From contig NC_072465.1 of assembly GCF_027596085.1 (NCBI RefSeq), positions 17,686,207 through 17,750,206 of the forward strand: DNA of 64,000 nt. The letters run 5' to 3'. A model generated the notes under the pieces. It was given only the letters and a program-made list of their open reading frames with translations. It was not told the origin of the DNA and ran no database searches. This DNA is from Anoplopoma fimbria. Lineage: Eukaryota > Chordata > Actinopteri > Perciformes > Anoplopomatidae. A program made the translations under genes and the position numbers. Positions 39,371 through 48,826 of the stretch are shown here, in pieces (within the stretch, counting starts at the first letter, position 1; each line of letters starts with the position of its first letter).

Positions 39371-39570
39371 AAATGAGTTTGGATGGACGACCTGTGTGTA
39401 AGCCACACGCCGTCACCATATTCGTTCTGCTGCAATGGATCTTGTCATTCAGAGTGCAACGCAGGAATATCATTCGGGGCAAAAGGTTGACTATTTTTGC
39501 ATGTGTGGAAATAACAAAATTTGGAGGAAATTGCTCTGAGTTTCATATAGACTCAGCTAAGCGATGATAT
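39371..39570. repeat. Diverged direct repeat, copy 2
   Basis: Counterparts of copy 1 are aatgagtttgga, tgtgtgtaagccacacgc, caatggatct, gtgcaa, ataacaaaat and gtttcatat. The copies are about 820 bp apart. They may be two insertions of one dispersed family or an old local duplication. Confidence 0.6.
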
Positions 39571-39681
39571 TTCACATTCCTAAAGAAGATTGTACATTTA
39601 GATTACAGTTATCGAAACAGGTTTCCTCCACATAATTTAAAGATGCAGAAATAATTTCCCCCATGCAAACACTGGCTACCT

Positions 39682-39715
39682 CTACACACACACACACACA
39701 CACACACTCACACAC
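39682..39715. repeat. (CA)n microsatellite
   Basis: Short CA run with one TCA interruption. Confidence 0.9.
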
Positions 39716-39876
39716 AGATTATTATTAACATAACACTGCAAAAAAAAATTAGGCAAGGCGTTTAGGTGGCAACCTGTAGAAGACGTACACTTTCTTAACC
39801 CTGCTGTAAAAATAAACTATGTTTTTATTATGTCGTTGCATATGTCCTAAACTAGACCTCACACACACTCCAACTG

Positions 39877-39879
<3 letters not shown>

Positions 39880-39954
<75 letters not shown>
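39880..39954. repeat. (GT)n microsatellite
   Basis: Uninterrupted run of about 75 bases of GT in intron 1. It gives false frames on both strands. Confidence 0.97.
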
Positions 39955-39955
<1 letters not shown>

Positions 39956-40239
39956 AGGCCTAATCACCCGATGGACCGCCTCAGCCGCTCCCCATACACT
40001 CCAACTAGATAACTGGCAAGTAGCACATCGATGTGGGTGACACAATACCCAGTTTTTAAAACCCAAGAGATAATAATACAGGGTGCGTATGCTACCAGAC
40101 AAAGACTATTTATCTTATCTAATGAGATTCACACTGTTATATTACAATGGTGACTGTATTCTATAGTTTTAATAAATAATCTAAGTACTTCTAAAAAACA
40201 AGAGCTGTATTTCCAGGGAAAAGTAGAGGAGATATTGCT

Positions 40240-40530
40240 ATAGGATTAAAAACAATTCATTTTATTAATTAACCACAGGAATCCATGTGAATTTGTTCCC
40301 AAAACCATCGCCATCACTTTTCCTTCATGGTGCTCAAGTGACCGAATCAATGATGCGGCTAATTGTCCTTTAAAGTCAATCAACAATAGGCCTAATATAA
40401 GATTAGTGATTTTCCTTTGAAAGTCACCTTGGCCATCAGGAATAACAAAGAGATCCCCCAGTGGATGAATCAGGGAGGAATCATCTAGATTCTCCATTTC
40501 TGTGAAAGTGACTGACTAATCATCATCATG
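40240..40530. promoter_or_regulatory. Candidate intron 1 enhancer (conserved non-coding element-like)
   Basis: A repeat-free block with several factor-like motifs: ttttattaattaaccac (homeodomain), gcggctaattgtcctttaa, caatcaacaatagg (SOX-like), ttttcctttgaaagt (TCF/LEF-like) and gactgactaatcatcatc. It lies about 1.2 kb downstream of exon 1. The assignment is by composition and motifs only. Confidence 0.33.
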
Positions 40531-41600
40531 ACAGGCTACAACATGTTCACATCAGACCAACACGTCATCACGAAGAGACTTGAGTGAAGAACTTTTGCAC
40601 TGGCTTCACTGGAAAATGTTATATGAAACGAAGCAACGTTCACTTTAAAAAAAATGCAAAAGCCAAAATATTGTTTGAATAGTTCGACCACGTAAAGCTG
40701 GTAAAGTGAAACGTGTGCAGACGTTATGTTTCAGTCTGGCTCCGGGTGTCATTCGAGGTGAAATTATTACAGCGTTCGCATTTTGGAAGAAATTGCGCTT
40801 TTAATTCAACAATTTCCCAACAAGTGTAGCCCTGGAAAAAGTCCGACAGTAGTTTACACAGCTGGATGCTCAGCTTAATGCAACCGCAACACTGTAATAC
40901 TGCCTAAAGTGCGTCTACATTTCAAATGTCATTTTTTGTTTCCTACAAGAAAAACGTCTAGTTTCTGATCACTACAACAAATGACAATACATTTGTCTCC
41001 GAACATGAAATATAAACAGGTAGTTTGGGGAGAAACGAGCTGAAGGTTTAGAGACCTGGCTCTCCTGCGGCATTAACTCGTTGGTTTGGTCTATCTGCTC
41101 TGTTAAAAACAGCAGTGTGTCCTGCTGTGGGATAGAGATGGTTATTGGTGCGCTTGCAGTATCCAGAGGAGGACTTTTAAGACTAGCCTGGTTGTAGCTC
41201 AGCCTATCCAATCCATCATGCGTTAATGCAGCGACACATCGACTGTTATTATCTCTTTATGTTTTTAAAAGAAAATCCCCTGTGGATGTTCTCATACATT
41301 CTCGCTCACGTGGCTTATTCGCCAGAGGCACCTGTGCGTGCGTGCGCCCTGCAGCGTGTTTCCCGTGGTTGAAATGGAATAAGGCTCTGGGTATTAAATG
41401 CCACTGGCCCCAAAACAACAACATTGGCTTCGTGAGATGCGAAATGTCCATAAACGCGACATCTAGAGACGGAAACTGCGTCTATATCTGTGTCTGGACA
41501 TCAGGGACAGCGGCTCCTCTCGCCGCGTGTGCAGGCTCGGCGCGGGCCACCTGTCCCGGTTCCTCGCTCCGCAACCCCGGTTTATCCTCCTCCCCCCCCC

Positions 41601-41601
<1 letters not shown>

Positions 41602-41639
<38 letters not shown>
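41602..41639. repeat. (CA)n microsatellite 41 bp inside intron 1
   Basis: On the sense strand this is a (TG)n run followed by a run of nine or more G, starting about 41 bases after the exon 1 donor. It is the source of the long Cys-Val and Thr-His frames around exon 1, which are artefacts. Confidence 0.95.
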
Positions 41640-41640
<1 letters not shown>

Positions 41641-41680
41641 ACCCCATCCATCCATCCCCAAAACGGTGCAGGGTACTTAC

Positions 41681-41796
41681 GTGTAGTGCTGGGGGAAGAG
41701 GTGGGTCCCGTCCGTCGGCGTGGAGACGCATATGATAAGTACAGTTTGGATCGTGAGGAGGCAGAAAATACCGTACGACTGCGCGCAGATCGCCAT
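41681..41796 (-). CDS. cacna2d2: Alpha-2/delta calcium channel subunit, coding exon 1 (start codon and signal peptide)
   Basis: This exon encodes the N-terminus of an auxiliary subunit of voltage-gated calcium channels. The family is extracellular and membrane-anchored, and it raises channel trafficking and surface density. The ATG at 41796-41794 has a good Kozak context (A at -3, G at +4). It starts 38 codons plus two bases: MAICAQSYG, then a hydrophobic core (IFCLLTIQTVLIICV), then a polar stretch ending THLFPQHY. This is a typical signal peptide followed by the mature N-terminus. The exon ends at AC|gtaagt. Unspliced reading hits a stop formed by the donor itself (ACG TAA), so the frame is too short to stand out alone. 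Joined to exon 2 it reads FPQHYTMIHWAGR, which resembles FPQQHTMQHWARR as I recall it from mammalian CACNA2D2, and fits CACNA2D1 less well. Teleosts may have a and b copies, which I cannot separate. The 5' UTR extent and transcription start are unknown. Confidence 0.85.
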
Positions 41797-41800
41797 TTTC

Positions 41801-41803
41801 CAT
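41801..41803 (-). promoter_or_regulatory. Upstream AUG, out of frame, 7 nt before the cacna2d2 start
   Basis: The sense strand reads atttaATGgaaaATGg. The first ATG has a weak -3 base (T), while the second, taken as the true start, has A at -3. In the spliced message the upstream frame runs 70 codons through exons 1 and 2 and stops at a TAA at 5154-5152, near the start of exon 3. It could reduce main-frame initiation, or be bypassed by leaky scanning. Translation is unproven. Confidence 0.45.
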
Positions 41804-42574
41804 TAAATATGCAAGAAACTGGGATAAATAAGAGAAGGACCGGAAGGACGAGTCCCCTCGCAGCTGAGCTAAGAATAACCGAGCTCCGGATAAAAGTGTG
41901 GCGGAGGGAAGTGATGGGATGGCGGAGGCTCCTGCACACTTCAGCCGGCAGTGAAATCTCAATTCAGAGATGCGCAGGAGGATTGTCAGCTGAAGGCAGC
42001 AGGAGAGCTGTGGATCAGAAGGATGCTCTGCCGCTGCTGCTGATGTGCCCGCCTGCCTATTTGCGCACTCGCTGTCCTCCCTCCCTCTCCTCCGCCGCAC
42101 ATTTGCTCCCTTTCTCTCCCACTCTCTCCAATGTAACAACCATACACAGTAAAGCTCGCCACCACAGGAATATGATGTTATAATTCCGGTTTTCATAATA
42201 CAGAAAGAAAAAAACAAAACAATTTATCCTTTTTGGGTCAGTGTATATAGCATATAAGTGAAAGGAGAGTGGGACATGTTAATATGTTACCGTTGTTTCC
42301 TCAATAAAGGGCCTTCATTAGAGCACAGATGTTTACATGGAAATAGTCTGTACACATCATAAATAGTGCACTTGTTTTGCAAATATATAATACCAGGGCA
42401 ACATGGGAAATAGCTGCCTTCGTAAAACATGTCAATTTTTGCTCACCGATTTGGCATAACATCCAAACATTAGTTCAAGGACTTTTTTTTATTCTTTTTT
42501 TTCCCTTGACGTTTTATTTTGAAGGTCCGATCACTTGACTTCCTCTATTTAAACATCTTATCTGTGACACTTGA

Positions 42575-42675
42575 CTCAGCTGTTGGCTCGAGCGGTCGTT
42601 CCAGCGTTCAAACTGTCTATTGCTGTGCGACAGACGGGGGCGCGCATCAGGCCACGCTCTACGCGCACTGTGTGT
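42575..42675. promoter_or_regulatory. Second small CpG cluster upstream of cacna2d2
   Basis: A short block rich in CpG (gctcgagcggtcg, gggggcgcgcatc, ctacgcgcactg) lies about 0.8 kb upstream of the start codon and is separated from the main CpG zone by AT-rich DNA. It could be a distal part of the promoter, an alternative start region or an enhancer. No transcript is supported from sequence. Confidence 0.3.
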
Positions 42676-43234
42676 TCTCCCCAAACTCTGAATTACGAGC
42701 ATGAATCAAGACTTTTATTTTGATAATTAGAGGGATGTCTCTAGAGGGGCGGGTTGTATTAACTGGAGTGTAAACATTCAGCATTCACCTTGGGGCTCCT
42801 CTCCAACTACATTTGTTGTATTTATTAGTGCAGCTAGTCCAGTGGATGAACATTTAAATGAATGCAAGAAGAATGAATAACCCCATTTTTTTTTTTTTAC
42901 CTTGCTATGTATACACTGTCACCAACTATTTAGAAGTGGGGGCTTAAAGTGTTTCAAATGTAACTTCACAGGAGGGCAGGGCATGTCTCATTGTTTCTGG
43001 TAACCGGGGGGGCCTCTGAATAATCATAAGCTTGTTAATAAGGTATATTTTAGTGGAGCAAGTTTTCCTCTGGACATAAGTCAGATACTGTTCATTTTAG
43101 CGGTAAACAAGGAGGAGAGATGCACTGAAACCTCAGAGTAAATCTAATTCAGCATGAAGTTACCCCCGAGAAGTGAATATCTCCCTCTATCAGCCGTGTG
43201 TGTGCGTTTGTGGCTGCTTGCACATGTGCGTGTC

Positions 43235-43236
<2 letters not shown>

Positions 43237-43291
<55 letters not shown>
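43237..43291. repeat. (GT)n microsatellite
   Basis: About 55 bases of GT, with further scattered GT motifs upstream. Confidence 0.96.
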
Positions 43292-43293
<2 letters not shown>

Positions 43294-43942
43294 ACCTGTA
43301 CCTGTCTTATTACCTTTCCCTGCACTGCTGTTTGTTCTCTGATCTCCGTATTCTGACTGGAGGGCACAGAAGGGCTGACACATATGCACCTAAACAAAAC
43401 ACATTTCCAAGTTCATCCATGCGTTAGAGAACCCACAATAAAGATATATAGCTTTTTACATGATGTGTTCCAGGTGTGTTTCTCTCCCCACGGTCCTCAG
43501 CACAGAATAAGGGGTGAAGTAGTACATTTTTTTTTTTCTTCGCTTTTCTCCCAGTCAAGGCCAGGTTCAAGACACGCCTCGGGGAGTCTTGCATCTCTCA
43601 GCTTATTTTCTGGACACAAGTAGAGACGGACAGTCTTGTGGCTGTGTCGTCCTTGGCTAGTCAGTCAGCAGGGGACACACAGGTGCTCTGTTTTGCTATA
43701 GAAAACCCGTGCAACAGTCGGTAGGGTTGCTGCACAGCATTTCTGTCTCCTCGCTGACAGGGAGGACGGGGCTGTGTGGGTAGAAAGGACACACTGCGGG
43801 GCACGGGCCTCAGCGGGAGAGAAAAGAAAAACCCACCTGATGGCGGGGATGAAGAGCTACAGCAACAGTCCCCTATTTATGGACATAGATGTCACGGATC
43901 ATTCAGTGAGAGCAAATATCTAGGCCTGTTCCTCAGGAAGTG

Positions 43943-43961
43943 AAAAAAAAAAAAAAAAAAA
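43943..43961. repeat. Poly(A) run
   Basis: Nineteen consecutive A. No retroposon body or target duplication is recognisable on its left side, so it is listed only as a homopolymer. Confidence 0.9.
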
Positions 43962-44079
43962 TCTGCTTTTATTTCCCAAAGCTACGAGAGTTTGAAACAT
44001 ATTGAGCAAGCGACTCCCCCTCATCCAGCCCTCCGAACAACTCTGTGGCAGAGAGCCAGCAGACAGTGGTGCTTTGATT

Positions 44080-44350
44080 TATTGTTTTATGCCCTCCACA
44101 GAGATAAATAACCTTAATTGATGGCTACTCTCGCACATTAATTTTACAGCATCATACTTCCCATCAGGACATTAATGATAACAACAAACAGATACTGGTA
44201 GAGTGACGTAGCCTCGCTGACTCACGCTCAACATTTTTTGCTGACTCACAGCATCCCCTTGTTTTCTCCTTCCATTCAAACATGCATTAGGCAAAGTTAT
44301 CTCAATTTACCTGGCTCATGAGGCCTGGAGAAGGAAAAATTAATACAAAT
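44080..44350. promoter_or_regulatory. Candidate enhancer with two MARE/AP-1-like sites
   Basis: Complex AT-rich sequence with homeodomain-like cores (ccttaattgatgg, cacattaattttac, cattaatgataac). It also has two near-identical motifs 24 bases apart: GCTGACTCACGC at 44216-44227 and GCTGACTCACAGC at 44240-44252. The second resembles a MAF recognition element (TGCTGACTCAGCA). Activity is inferred only. Confidence 0.33.
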
Positions 44351-44400
44351 TGAATTTTGAGTTAATGCACAAATATGTAGTTCTCTCTACCAGCAAGAGC

Positions 44401-44419
44401 GGGGGGGGGGGGGGGGGGG
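44401..44419. repeat. Poly(G) run
   Basis: Nineteen consecutive G. A run of this length is uncommon, and its true length may be affected by sequencing. Confidence 0.9.
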
Positions 44420-45088
44420 TTATCTAGGAACACAAAGCATCAGGGGGTAGAGATGTTTCTCTGGAGGACTATGAAGCCTCTGGCTGTTCTGCAATTTGCC
44501 GAGACCAAGAGATGATCGGCAACCAATTTAAGCAATCATTTCTGATGTACTGCATGGCCTTGTCACACTCGACTATGTCACAGGAATACCTTGAATCAAT
44601 ATTTAAATTACACCTGCCTGAATGTGTGCAGTGATGGTTGTGGGCAGGAGAGTGGCAGATCAAAGAGGTGATTGGCACCCCGGGGCCTTGGATCTCATTG
44701 AACACGCTGCGTTGCTCATAGAGAATCCACTCTTTATTAGAGCTGATCGATAAGGCCGGCGAAGGGATCCGCTCAGGGAAAACACACAGATCAATGACCT
44801 CACACTCCGCTCGTCCTCCAAACGACGAGAAAGGCAGACAAGAGGCGGGTCTCAGCTGCTCAGGGTCTCTCTCTCATTGGCCGTGCAGTTTCTCATGAAG
44901 AGATTGAGCTGCCCAATCTGTTATTGATCCAGAGGGGTTGAGGGGAAGGAGACAGGGCCTCGCTGTTCTGTATCGGACTTTCTCGGGACCGCTCCCCCAG
45001 ACAGAGGTCAAGTAGGTTGGAGTAAAATGAATCACTCCTTGTTCACCCTGTCTCAAGGCCTCGAGGAAGGCGCACCCCACACATCCAA

Positions 45089-45152
45089 ACACACACACAC
45101 ACACACACTCACACTCACACACACACTCACACTCACACTCACACACAAACAA
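45089..45152. repeat. Interrupted (CA)n / (CACT)n microsatellite
   Basis: CA units are repeatedly interrupted by ctcacactcac and end in caaacaaacacaaac. Confidence 0.9.
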
Positions 45153-45403
45153 ACACAAACACACTGGCTGCTTATCTTCCTTTTTCCTCTACCTTATCCA
45201 TCTTTCTCTCCTTCCCTAACCTCCTCCACTGTCTCTTTCGGTGGCCTGTATGCTGATGTTTTGCTTCGCTGGACAAAAAAAGCGAGGTTTCACACTCTGT
45301 AAAACCAAGTCTAGTCAGCATGCTGAATGCTAAGATTTTATATTTCTGATTAGAGAAAGACCACACGTCGCATCCACCGCAGATGATAGAGCCGGCTGCC
45401 CTT

Positions 45404-45422
45404 GAGAGAGAGAGAGAGAGAG
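45404..45422. repeat. (GA)n microsatellite
   Basis: Perfect GA run of 19 bases. Confidence 0.9.
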
Positions 45423-47122
45423 TCCCGACACTCTCAGCAAACTTCAATGATCCCCTCAAGTGCTCTCTGTAAAAACAGTTGCATGATATACTGTCACTCA
45501 TTTACCACGCACTTTTCTTTGAGGGCATATTTTCTTTTGAGAATAGTCGGCGTGCTCTTGTCCTCTACAGGGATATATTGAAGAGATCGACAGAGTGATT
45601 CCAGCAATCAAGGTTATCTTCCCTCTGTGTCCTTTTCAGCTTACTCTCTGCTCACCTCACAGCTTATCATCCCGTTTAGTTTCATCCACTCACCAGGACA
45701 GAAAGATCCAATCTGAATACCACACAGACCTCCATGTTTACATAAATATTTGTATATCACCCTTCATTATTTGCTTTATTCTGTACCATTACCAACATGA
45801 CCTCAACGCTTTGCTAATATCAACAACAAAAAATATCTCATTCAGACCAAAGCGCACTGCAAACCTCCTATACTGTAAAATACAAACATACCCAGCGATG
45901 TCGGGCCGCAAGGCACTCTGGGACTTTCATGCTCAAATGTCAGAGCGTTTCATCCTGATTGATGATGACTCACTCCCCTCGCTCTTAGTCTGCATGAAAG
46001 AACAGCACCAATTAATGACCAAACCTCCTCACGTGCAACAGTAAGAAAACAACCATATATCAAGTGTTACAGCACGGCACACAAACAGTGCTATTCTGAT
46101 AAAAATACAGATATTTGTGATGGAATATATACATTTAAGGCTACATTTTCTCACCCCCAGAGAATTCCCCTCCATCCTTCCCACACAGTAATATGGCTGC
46201 AAGTTAAAACAGAGCAAGACTCAGCACTCATTGACATGCTCTACTAGAGGCCTAATGGCCCCTGGGTAATGGCCTCTTTGGTCTTCAGGAAATCCTCCCT
46301 CATGCATACATCAAAGCTGGGATTGAGAAGGATAGAGAGTGGAAAATAGAGGGGAGGAAAGAGACATCAGTGCCACACAGGGAGAGGAGAGAGGTGGTGA
46401 AGTTAACACACTAAAGTAAGCTCTCATAGGAGTTCATTTTTGTTTATGATCGTCACGGCAAGGTCAATTCCACATGGTTTAGATTTAAGGTTTGCATCAG
46501 CATGGTACACCAATGCTGTCACTCTTCTAAAGGGGCTTGGAATCACACCTCAGTACATTTATAGTACTGATTGAATGTGTCCATAGCCTAGTCAGATTTG
46601 TTATCTAATTATTTTGTCAGATATTTATTTTCTAACAAATCTGCGTATTTCTTTTATAGTATCCTTTTTACACCCCTGGATTATCAGAGAAGAAATAACG
46701 TCAACCAAACTATTTGTCGTCAAAAAATAAAAAAAACTGAAAAATACTCTACTCTCTACTCTGCTTCTTGAGTACGAAATCCACTCCTCTATTTCTCTGT
46801 CTGTCCTTTTCTTCCACTCTGTGTTCATCTCTCTTCATCTATCTCTCTCTTTTTTCTCCATCATTGCTGACACACGGCATCCCAGAGTTGTCAGCCAGCT
46901 GCTATAACAGGAGACCTGTTCCATCGCCCCAAAAACACCCCCCGCCTCTTCATACTGTCCATGAGCCATCTGCTTAGTCTGCATATTGCAGATCTGTCAA
47001 TGCTATCTAATTATTATTCACACAAAGGTGTTCATTGTGACCCTGACTGTGTTTGTAAAAGTTTTGTCTTGCTCCATATGTTAGGTACACAAAAGGCACC
47101 TGTCTGTATGAAGCTATGTACG

Positions 47123-47123
47123 C

Positions 47124-47221
<98 letters not shown>

Positions 47222-47222
47222 A
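47123..47222. repeat. (TATC)n tetranucleotide microsatellite
   Basis: About 100 bases of perfect tatc units. A plus-strand frame reading Leu-Ser-Ile-Tyr repeats over it is an artefact. Confidence 0.97.
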
Positions 47223-48369
47223 TGTGGTCTCTCTCCTGTGGCTAAATACATCAGAGAGTTGGACAACCACATTCAGAGAAAGCTGTGACCTCTAAATGTC
47301 CTACACCAGGCAGCAGAGCGTGTGAATTCTGTCCTTTGCAATGATTTTCAACTCATCTACTACCAGTTAAAGCTAGACTCAGTTAGCCTCTTTTTCAAAT
47401 GCTTTTGTACAGTAGCAATCATATTGCTTCAAACACGAAAAAAGTGATCTGGAATTGATTGAATTTAGGTCAAAAAGAAGCAGGAGTAACTTCAAGCTGC
47501 TCCACAGTGGCATGCTAACATGAAAAAAAATTGGCCTTCAAAACGTTTGCAGCGAGTGAAGGATTAGGTGTCGCCATATAGAGCATATTAAACAGTGTCA
47601 GTGTTAAAGAGGCAAAACTAACAGGCCTGTGGCGCCTTTAGTGGCTTGATAAGGCGAGTGGGTGGTCCTGTCTGAACGTGGTCTGCCCCTCTTCTCTTGT
47701 CACTGTGGAGTGAGAAGTGCAGAGTCGCTTGCCCGCCCTGCCGTCACATTAAAGCGCATCTTAATTGGCATTAAAACTGGTGATAAGGGCTTAATGAAGG
47801 AATTAATAGATAACACACATTTTGGAGCTTATTCTCCACAGTCACACTCTGACAGACACATAAACACACAGCTGTACTCAAACTGGCAGATTTTACAATC
47901 ACAAGTGGAGTGAGCAAGAATTCATGGTGGAATAGGAGGCCTGCAGCGAGGGGCAGGACCAAGAGCGAAAGCCTCTAATACATCACATCACCTTGCATGA
48001 CAACAGCTAACCTTCTCGGGCCGTGCAGCTGGAGCACTTAGCTTGTACACTGCCATCACTCTGAGCCGTTAGATTTAATCTGATAGGGATAACCTTTTAA
48101 GGTAAACACTGCATTAAAATGAATGATCTTAACTTTTATGTTTAGAGTATATATGGGTAATTTATTTATAAATTGTTTATCCTGATATGGCAAAGTACAT
48201 ACAATGGATCACTCACTGCCAAATATCACAGCATTTATAAAAATCTTCAACTAGTCTGCAACACTTTACCCTAGATGGGCTCGATTACAAATACACACAC
48301 AACTCAACAGGAAACATAACACGGTATCAACACATAAGACAAAAAACGACACAATAAAATATGCACAAA

Positions 48370-48540
48370 ATGATTAGTCAATCAATCGATTAATCAGTCT
48401 TTGGGTTTGGACTGTTGGTTTCTCAAATCAAGCAGTAAAAGCACGTCATCTTGAGCTTTAAGGTTATGTGAGCAATGTCTTATCAATATATACAGTATTA
48501 ATAAAATTGAATGTCAATCATTAGTTGTAGTCCTAAAACA
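48370..48540. mobile_element. MITE-like dispersed repeat copy B (internally deleted)
   Basis: Shares atgattagtcaatcaatcga, tttgggtttggactgttgg and caaatcaagcagt with copy A at 34985-35235. It ends in tcattagttgtagtcct, the expected other terminus. It is shorter than copy A. Confidence 0.65.
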
Positions 48541-48791
48541 AAATACCATACAATACTTTTTCAACCCGAGTTTATAATTATCCCATTCATGATTACTAAT
48601 CATCCTCATCAGTGCAACTGGTCTGTGTATTGCATTTAGCATGAGTTTTTAATATTGTTAAATTTAAAGCATAAATTAGGAATAATTGATGAACTTGAGG
48701 GACAGAAAAGCTTCAAAATAAATCAAACAGCCACAAATCCCGTGACATATTATTGTTTTACAAAATTGTTCCGGATAATGTGTTAGCAAAC

Positions 48792-48826
48792 AATTAAGTT
48801 AGCTAACTTAGCTAGCTAACTTAATT
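48792..48826. repeat. Near-perfect palindrome
   Basis: Two 14-base arms, AATTAAGTTAGCTA and TAGCTAACTTAATT, are exact reverse complements separated by seven bases (acttagc). It could form a cruciform or be the terminus of a decayed element. Confidence 0.85.

Larger units (their letters stand above)
36444..41680 (-). other. cacna2d2 intron 1
   Basis: About 5.2 kb between exon 1 and exon 2. It contains a GT/AT compound repeat, CA/GT tracts, a dispersed repeat with a gcgccccctgtgg core, a diverged direct-repeat pair (38551-38760 and 39371-39570) and a candidate regulatory block (40240-40530). No further coding exon is seen. Confidence 0.7.
5043..41796 (-). other. cacna2d2: 5' part of the cacna2d2 coding region (exons 1-3 and introns 1-2), gene incomplete at the left edge
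   Basis: Three exons in the same order, strand and compatible phases (2, 0, 0) define a coding region that continues past position 1. The first two introns are about 5.2 kb and 31.2 kb, and intron 3 is at least 5 kb. Very long early introns are usual for alpha-2/delta genes. The joined product in this window is 105 residues out of roughly 1,100 expected for the family. I looked in 1-5042 for the next short exon, a helix ending His-x-Trp-Gln, and did not find it. Confidence 0.8.
41280..42120 (-). promoter_or_regulatory. cacna2d2: CpG-rich promoter, 5' UTR and first-exon zone of cacna2d2
   Basis: CpG dinucleotides are much denser here than in the flanks, for example around 41335-41350, 41520-41580, 41700-41800 and 41860-42100. 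The patch surrounds the start codon at 41796. No convincing TATA box is seen, which fits a CpG-type promoter. Sequence from 41797 to about 42100 is most likely 5' UTR plus core promoter, but the exact start site cannot be read from sequence. It is interrupted on the intron side by a (CA)n tract at 41602-41639. Confidence 0.6.
42121..48369. other. Upstream flank of cacna2d2, no gene seen
   Basis: Non-coding as far as I can tell. It holds microsatellites (43237-43291, 45089-45152, 45404-45422, 47123-47222), an A-run at 43943-43961, a G-run at 44401-44419 and complex blocks at about 44080-44350 and 47735-47960. The 149-codon frame at 45595-46044 has no recognisable domain. Confidence 0.45.

Noticed and set aside
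41495..41520. REST (NRSE)-like half site, ggacagcggc
   Set aside because: Only the right half resembles the consensus. The left half is missing, so it does not stand as a binding site on sequence alone.
41527..42183. 218-codon plus-strand open frame
   Set aside because: It is the antisense shadow of the CpG-rich promoter and crosses the (CA)n tract (His-Thr run). There is no recognisable protein.
41582..42217. 211-codon minus-strand open frame over the promoter and exon 1
   Set aside because: It is out of frame with the signal-peptide exon, extends through 5' UTR and a CA repeat (poly Cys-Val), and has no domain. Only its part starting at 41803 is kept, as an upstream AUG observation.
45595..46044. 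149-codon plus-strand frame in the upstream flank
   Set aside because: No recognisable motif or family. The amino-acid composition follows the AT/CA-rich DNA.
47123..47222. Possible CRISPR-like or protein repeat array
   Set aside because: It is a simple TATC microsatellite with no spacers; the Leu-Ser-Ile-Tyr translation is an artefact.
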